In this document: piece after piece, positions 13,414-15,252 of the stretch
How positions within the stretch are numbered: position 1 is the stretch's first letter
How the letters are laid out: every line of letters starts with the position of its first letter
Assembly (NCBI GenBank): GCA_002388005.1
Contig: DGLO01000121.1
Coordinates: 1 to 15,252 of the forward strand
DNA from: Candidatus Neomicrothrix sp. UBA4542
GTDB lineage: Bacteria; Actinomycetota; Acidimicrobiia; Acidimicrobiales; Poriferisodalaceae
DNA length: 15,252 nucleotides
Reading direction: 5' to 3'
Notes under the pieces: generated by a model
Seen by the model: the letters and a program-made list of their open reading frames with translations, nothing else
Database searches by the model: none
Told to the model about the DNA's origin: nothing
Translations under genes and position numbers: made by a program

Positions 13414-14526
13414 ATGAGTTTGCTCGACGCCCCATCTGAATACGACGCGCTCGAAGTGCTACACGAACTGGGCTGCACCGATGGCCTGCCTGTGGTGATA
13501 CCGACTCCTGATCGGGTCTCTCGACTGGTTTTAGCCACGGGATTTGATCCGGGCCTTGTGCTGGGGGTTATGGGACCTTTAAACGGCGCAGCTACCGTGG
13601 AAAAAGTTTGTATAGCGGCGGTCATGGCAGGGTGTATACCGGACCACGCACCGGTGGTTGTTGCCGCGGTTCGGGCGGTTTGCCAACCCGAGTTCGATCT
13701 GACCGAAATGCAGGCGACAACGCATTGCACCGCACCATTAACGATCGTCTGCGGTCCGGCTCGGCACGTCTGCGGCGGAATCGCGTCCGGGTTCGGCGCA
13801 CTCGGACCCGGACATCGAGCAAATGCCTCGATTGGTCGAGCACTTCGCTTGTGCATGATCAATATCGGCGGGGCCCGACCCGGCTCTTCGGATATGGCGT
13901 TGCATGGACACCCTGGAAAGTTCACCTATTGCATCGCTGAAGACGAGGAGAAGTCGCCGTTTCCTGGTCTGCATACCAGCTTCGGGTACGAGCCTGAGCA
14001 AAGCGCGGTGGTAATAACTGGCGCTGAGGCTCCACATTCCACCATCTTTGCTGGCAACGCCGACGATCCCGACTCAGCTGGCAAGCTTCTCCAAGCCATT
14101 GCTCTGGTCATAGCGAATCCGGGAAGCAACAACAGTCAACTTCGCGGTGGTTCTGTCTCGGTGATCATGAACCCCGACCATGCCCAAGTCATCGCGGCTG
14201 CCGGAATGACCAGAGAAGATGTTCAAAATGAGCTGGCCCGCCGAGCGACTATCTCCGTGGGAACGCTCCGACAAGTGGGCTCCCGCATGATCCCTCACGA
14301 CGGTGACGTCGACGACGATGATCTGCTTCAAGTTCTCAAAGATCCGAGCCGAATCATCGTGTTTCAAGCTGGGGGCAGCGGCCTCTACACCATGGTCATG
14401 CCGTCGTGGTGCGCGGGTCCTCATCAAAATTCAATAGTGCACGCGGAAATCGAACTCGATCAAGCCTGTGAAGTTCCGGGAATGGGCAACTCGCCGCAAC
14501 AATCCATGGAAGGAAGTTTGAATTGA
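13414..14526 (+). CDS. Conserved protein of unknown function, probable partner of the UGSC selenoprotein
   Basis: A 370-residue protein with no domain I can name. Its most conserved-looking stretches are LGCTDGLPVVIPTPDRV (19-35), NGAATVEKVCIAAVMAGC (57-74), EMQATTHCTAPLTIVCGP (98-115), GPGHRANASIGRALRL (131-146) and GKFTYCIAEDEE (168-179). The Gly- and Cys-rich pattern, with several internal cysteines (21, 66, 74, 90, 105, 113, 120), suggests a soluble enzyme rather than a structural protein. No signal peptide or membrane helix is clear. My recollection is that proteins of this type are often encoded beside UGSC proteins, which fits the 12-nt gap here and a GAGG before the ATG. Its stop overlaps the MaoC start as TTGA. 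A shared reaction with the selenoprotein is likely but not shown. Confidence 0.8.
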   Translation: MSLLDAPSEYDALEVLHELGCTDGLPVVIPTPDRVSRLVLATGFDPGLVLGVMGPLNGAATVEKVCIAAVMAGCIPDHAPVVVAAVRAVCQPEFDLTEMQATTHCTAPLTIVCGPARHVCGGIASGFGALGPGHRANASIGRALRLCMINIGGARPGSSDMALHGHPGKFTYCIAEDEEKSPFPGLHTSFGYEPEQSAVVITGAEAPHSTIFAGNADDPDSAGKLLQAIALVIANPGSNNSQLRGGSVSVIMNPDHAQVIAAAGMTREDVQNELARRATISVGTLRQVGSRMIPHDGDVDDDDLLQVLKDPSRIIVFQAGGSGLYTMVMPSWCAGPHQNSIVHAEIELDQACEVPGMGNSPQQSMEGSLN

Positions 14527-14996
14527 CCAACGATCGGCCTCACGGGGGCTTGTGGTTTGAAGAGCTGACACCCGGACTCGTCATTCAACACCGCCTCCGC
14601 CGCACAGTGACCGAGACCGACAACATTATGTTCACGACGATGACCATGAATCCAGCAGCGTTGCATCTCGATTTTGACTATGCGGAAAAAGAGACACAGT
14701 TTGGGCAGCCACTAGTCAATTCAATGTTTACCGCAGGACTCGTAGTTGGAATTTCGGTTCACGAAACCACTCACGGCACTACCGTCGCAAATCTTGGATT
14801 CGAGGAGATGAACTTTCCAGCTCCCGTGTTTCACGGTGACACGCTTCGCGTCGAGTCGGAGGTCATTAGTTCTAGAGAATCTTCGAGTAAACCCGACCAG
14901 GGCATCGTCTTATTCGAACACCGAGCGCACAATCAAAACGATGTCTTGGTGGCCACAATGCGTCGAAACGCGCTCATGTGGAAACGGCCCCAGTGA
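14523..14996 (+). CDS. MaoC-family (hotdog-fold) dehydratase/enoyl-CoA hydratase-like
   Basis: A 157-residue hotdog-fold protein of the MaoC type, which hydrates or dehydrates CoA thioesters. The pattern TVTETDNIMFTTMTMNPAAL (28-47) followed by HLD, then FGQPLVNSMFT (60-70), is close to that of mesaconyl-CoA/methylfumaryl-CoA hydratase-like members; Asp33, Asn43 and His48 are candidate active-site residues. NFPAPVFHGDTLRVESEV is the usual second half. It starts at TTG 14523 in a TTGA overlap with the upstream stop, supported by GGAAGGAAG just upstream. Single-domain length is normal. Its place after the UGSC pair and before an SDR suggests a CoA-linked catabolic step, but the substrate is not readable. 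Confidence 0.88.
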   Translation: MTNDRPHGGLWFEELTPGLVIQHRLRRTVTETDNIMFTTMTMNPAALHLDFDYAEKETQFGQPLVNSMFTAGLVVGISVHETTHGTTVANLGFEEMNFPAPVFHGDTLRVESEVISSRESSSKPDQGIVLFEHRAHNQNDVLVATMRRNALMWKRPQ

Positions 14997-15097
14997 ATTA
15001 ACTCCAGGTAGCGAATCCGGTAATCCCCGTTCAGGTCGGAATGCGAACACAGACTGGCTAGTTTCATGAGGTCACCCACTACCGCGGAGTCTCAGCG

Positions 15098-15252
15098 ATG
15101 ACCTATAGCGCGCCTACCGAAGCATTTCGCTTCGATGAGTACCGATCTGCGGTGGAGGGCAAGCGAGTGTTCATCACCGGAGCAGGTAAGGACGGCGGTA
15201 TAGGTCAGGCTTTCGCTCTCTGCGCTGGTCTTAATGGGGCTGCGTCAGTCGG
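15098..15252 (+). CDS. SDR-family oxidoreductase, N-terminal part only
   Basis: An open frame from ATG 15098 runs off the right edge (51 complete codons). After about 20 residues it shows VEGKRVFITGAGKDGGIGQA, with TGAGKDGGIG as the glycine-rich cofactor motif of short-chain dehydrogenases. This spacing carries a two-residue insertion relative to TGxxxGIG, as seen in some SDRs. GGAG lies 8 nt before the ATG. It follows the MaoC gene by 101 bp in which I see no other gene, and it probably continues the same operon. Cofactor preference and substrate lie outside the window. Confidence 0.82.
   Translation, partial: MTYSAPTEAFRFDEYRSAVEGKRVFITGAGKDGGIGQAFALCAGLNGAASV

Overview
The window is about 15.3 kb of dense bacterial chromosome with moderate GC, short intergenic gaps and many 4-nt stop/start overlaps. 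mshC (mycothiol biosynthesis) places it in the Actinobacteriota. The moderate GC, the mixed ATG/GTG/TTG starts, the nitrile hydratase and the UGSC-type selenoprotein suggest a marine or Acidimicrobiia-like lineage. The phylum is well supported; the class is an inference. I see no rRNA, tRNA, CRISPR array, transposase or clear Rho-independent terminator.

Layout. (1) 1-271 carries no confident gene. On the minus strand it looks like an mRNA leader: a Shine-Dalgarno sequence pairing almost fully with the 16S 3' end, folded into a hairpin, then a 13-codon ORF, then the possible start of a gene running off the left edge. (2) 272-1168 (-) is a P1/S58-type Ntn-hydrolase peptidase, divergent from a Nei-type DNA glycosylase (1208-1999, +). 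(3) 2041-6130 (-) is a likely operon: mshC, an orphan ParA ATPase, a small tail-anchored protein, a RecB/Cas4-like Fe-S nuclease, and mutM/fpg. The nei gene converges on mutM, so two base-excision glycosylases of the same superfamily lie tail to tail. (4) 6151-9903 (+) is a four-gene operon: two tandem ChaN/Tiki-like paralogues with altered metal-site motifs, a HAD 5'-nucleotidase-like protein and a NUDT19-like Nudix hydrolase. (5) 9924-12355 (-) encodes an SDR oxidoreductase followed by cobalt-type nitrile hydratase beta, alpha and accessory protein. (6) 12412 to the right edge (+) encodes a limonene-epoxide-hydrolase-like protein, a UGSC-family selenoprotein, an unrecognised 370-residue protein, a MaoC-type hydratase, and the start of a second SDR.

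The main find is at 12862-13401. Two apparent small ORFs are one reading frame interrupted by a single in-frame TGA, and that TGA sits exactly where the UGSC family has selenocysteine or cysteine. A conventional gene caller would split or truncate it. The selenoprotein and its 370-residue neighbour sit among an epoxide hydrolase, a hydratase and SDRs, divergent from nitrile hydratase. This looks like an uncharacterised catabolic or detoxification locus whose substrate cannot be read from the sequence.
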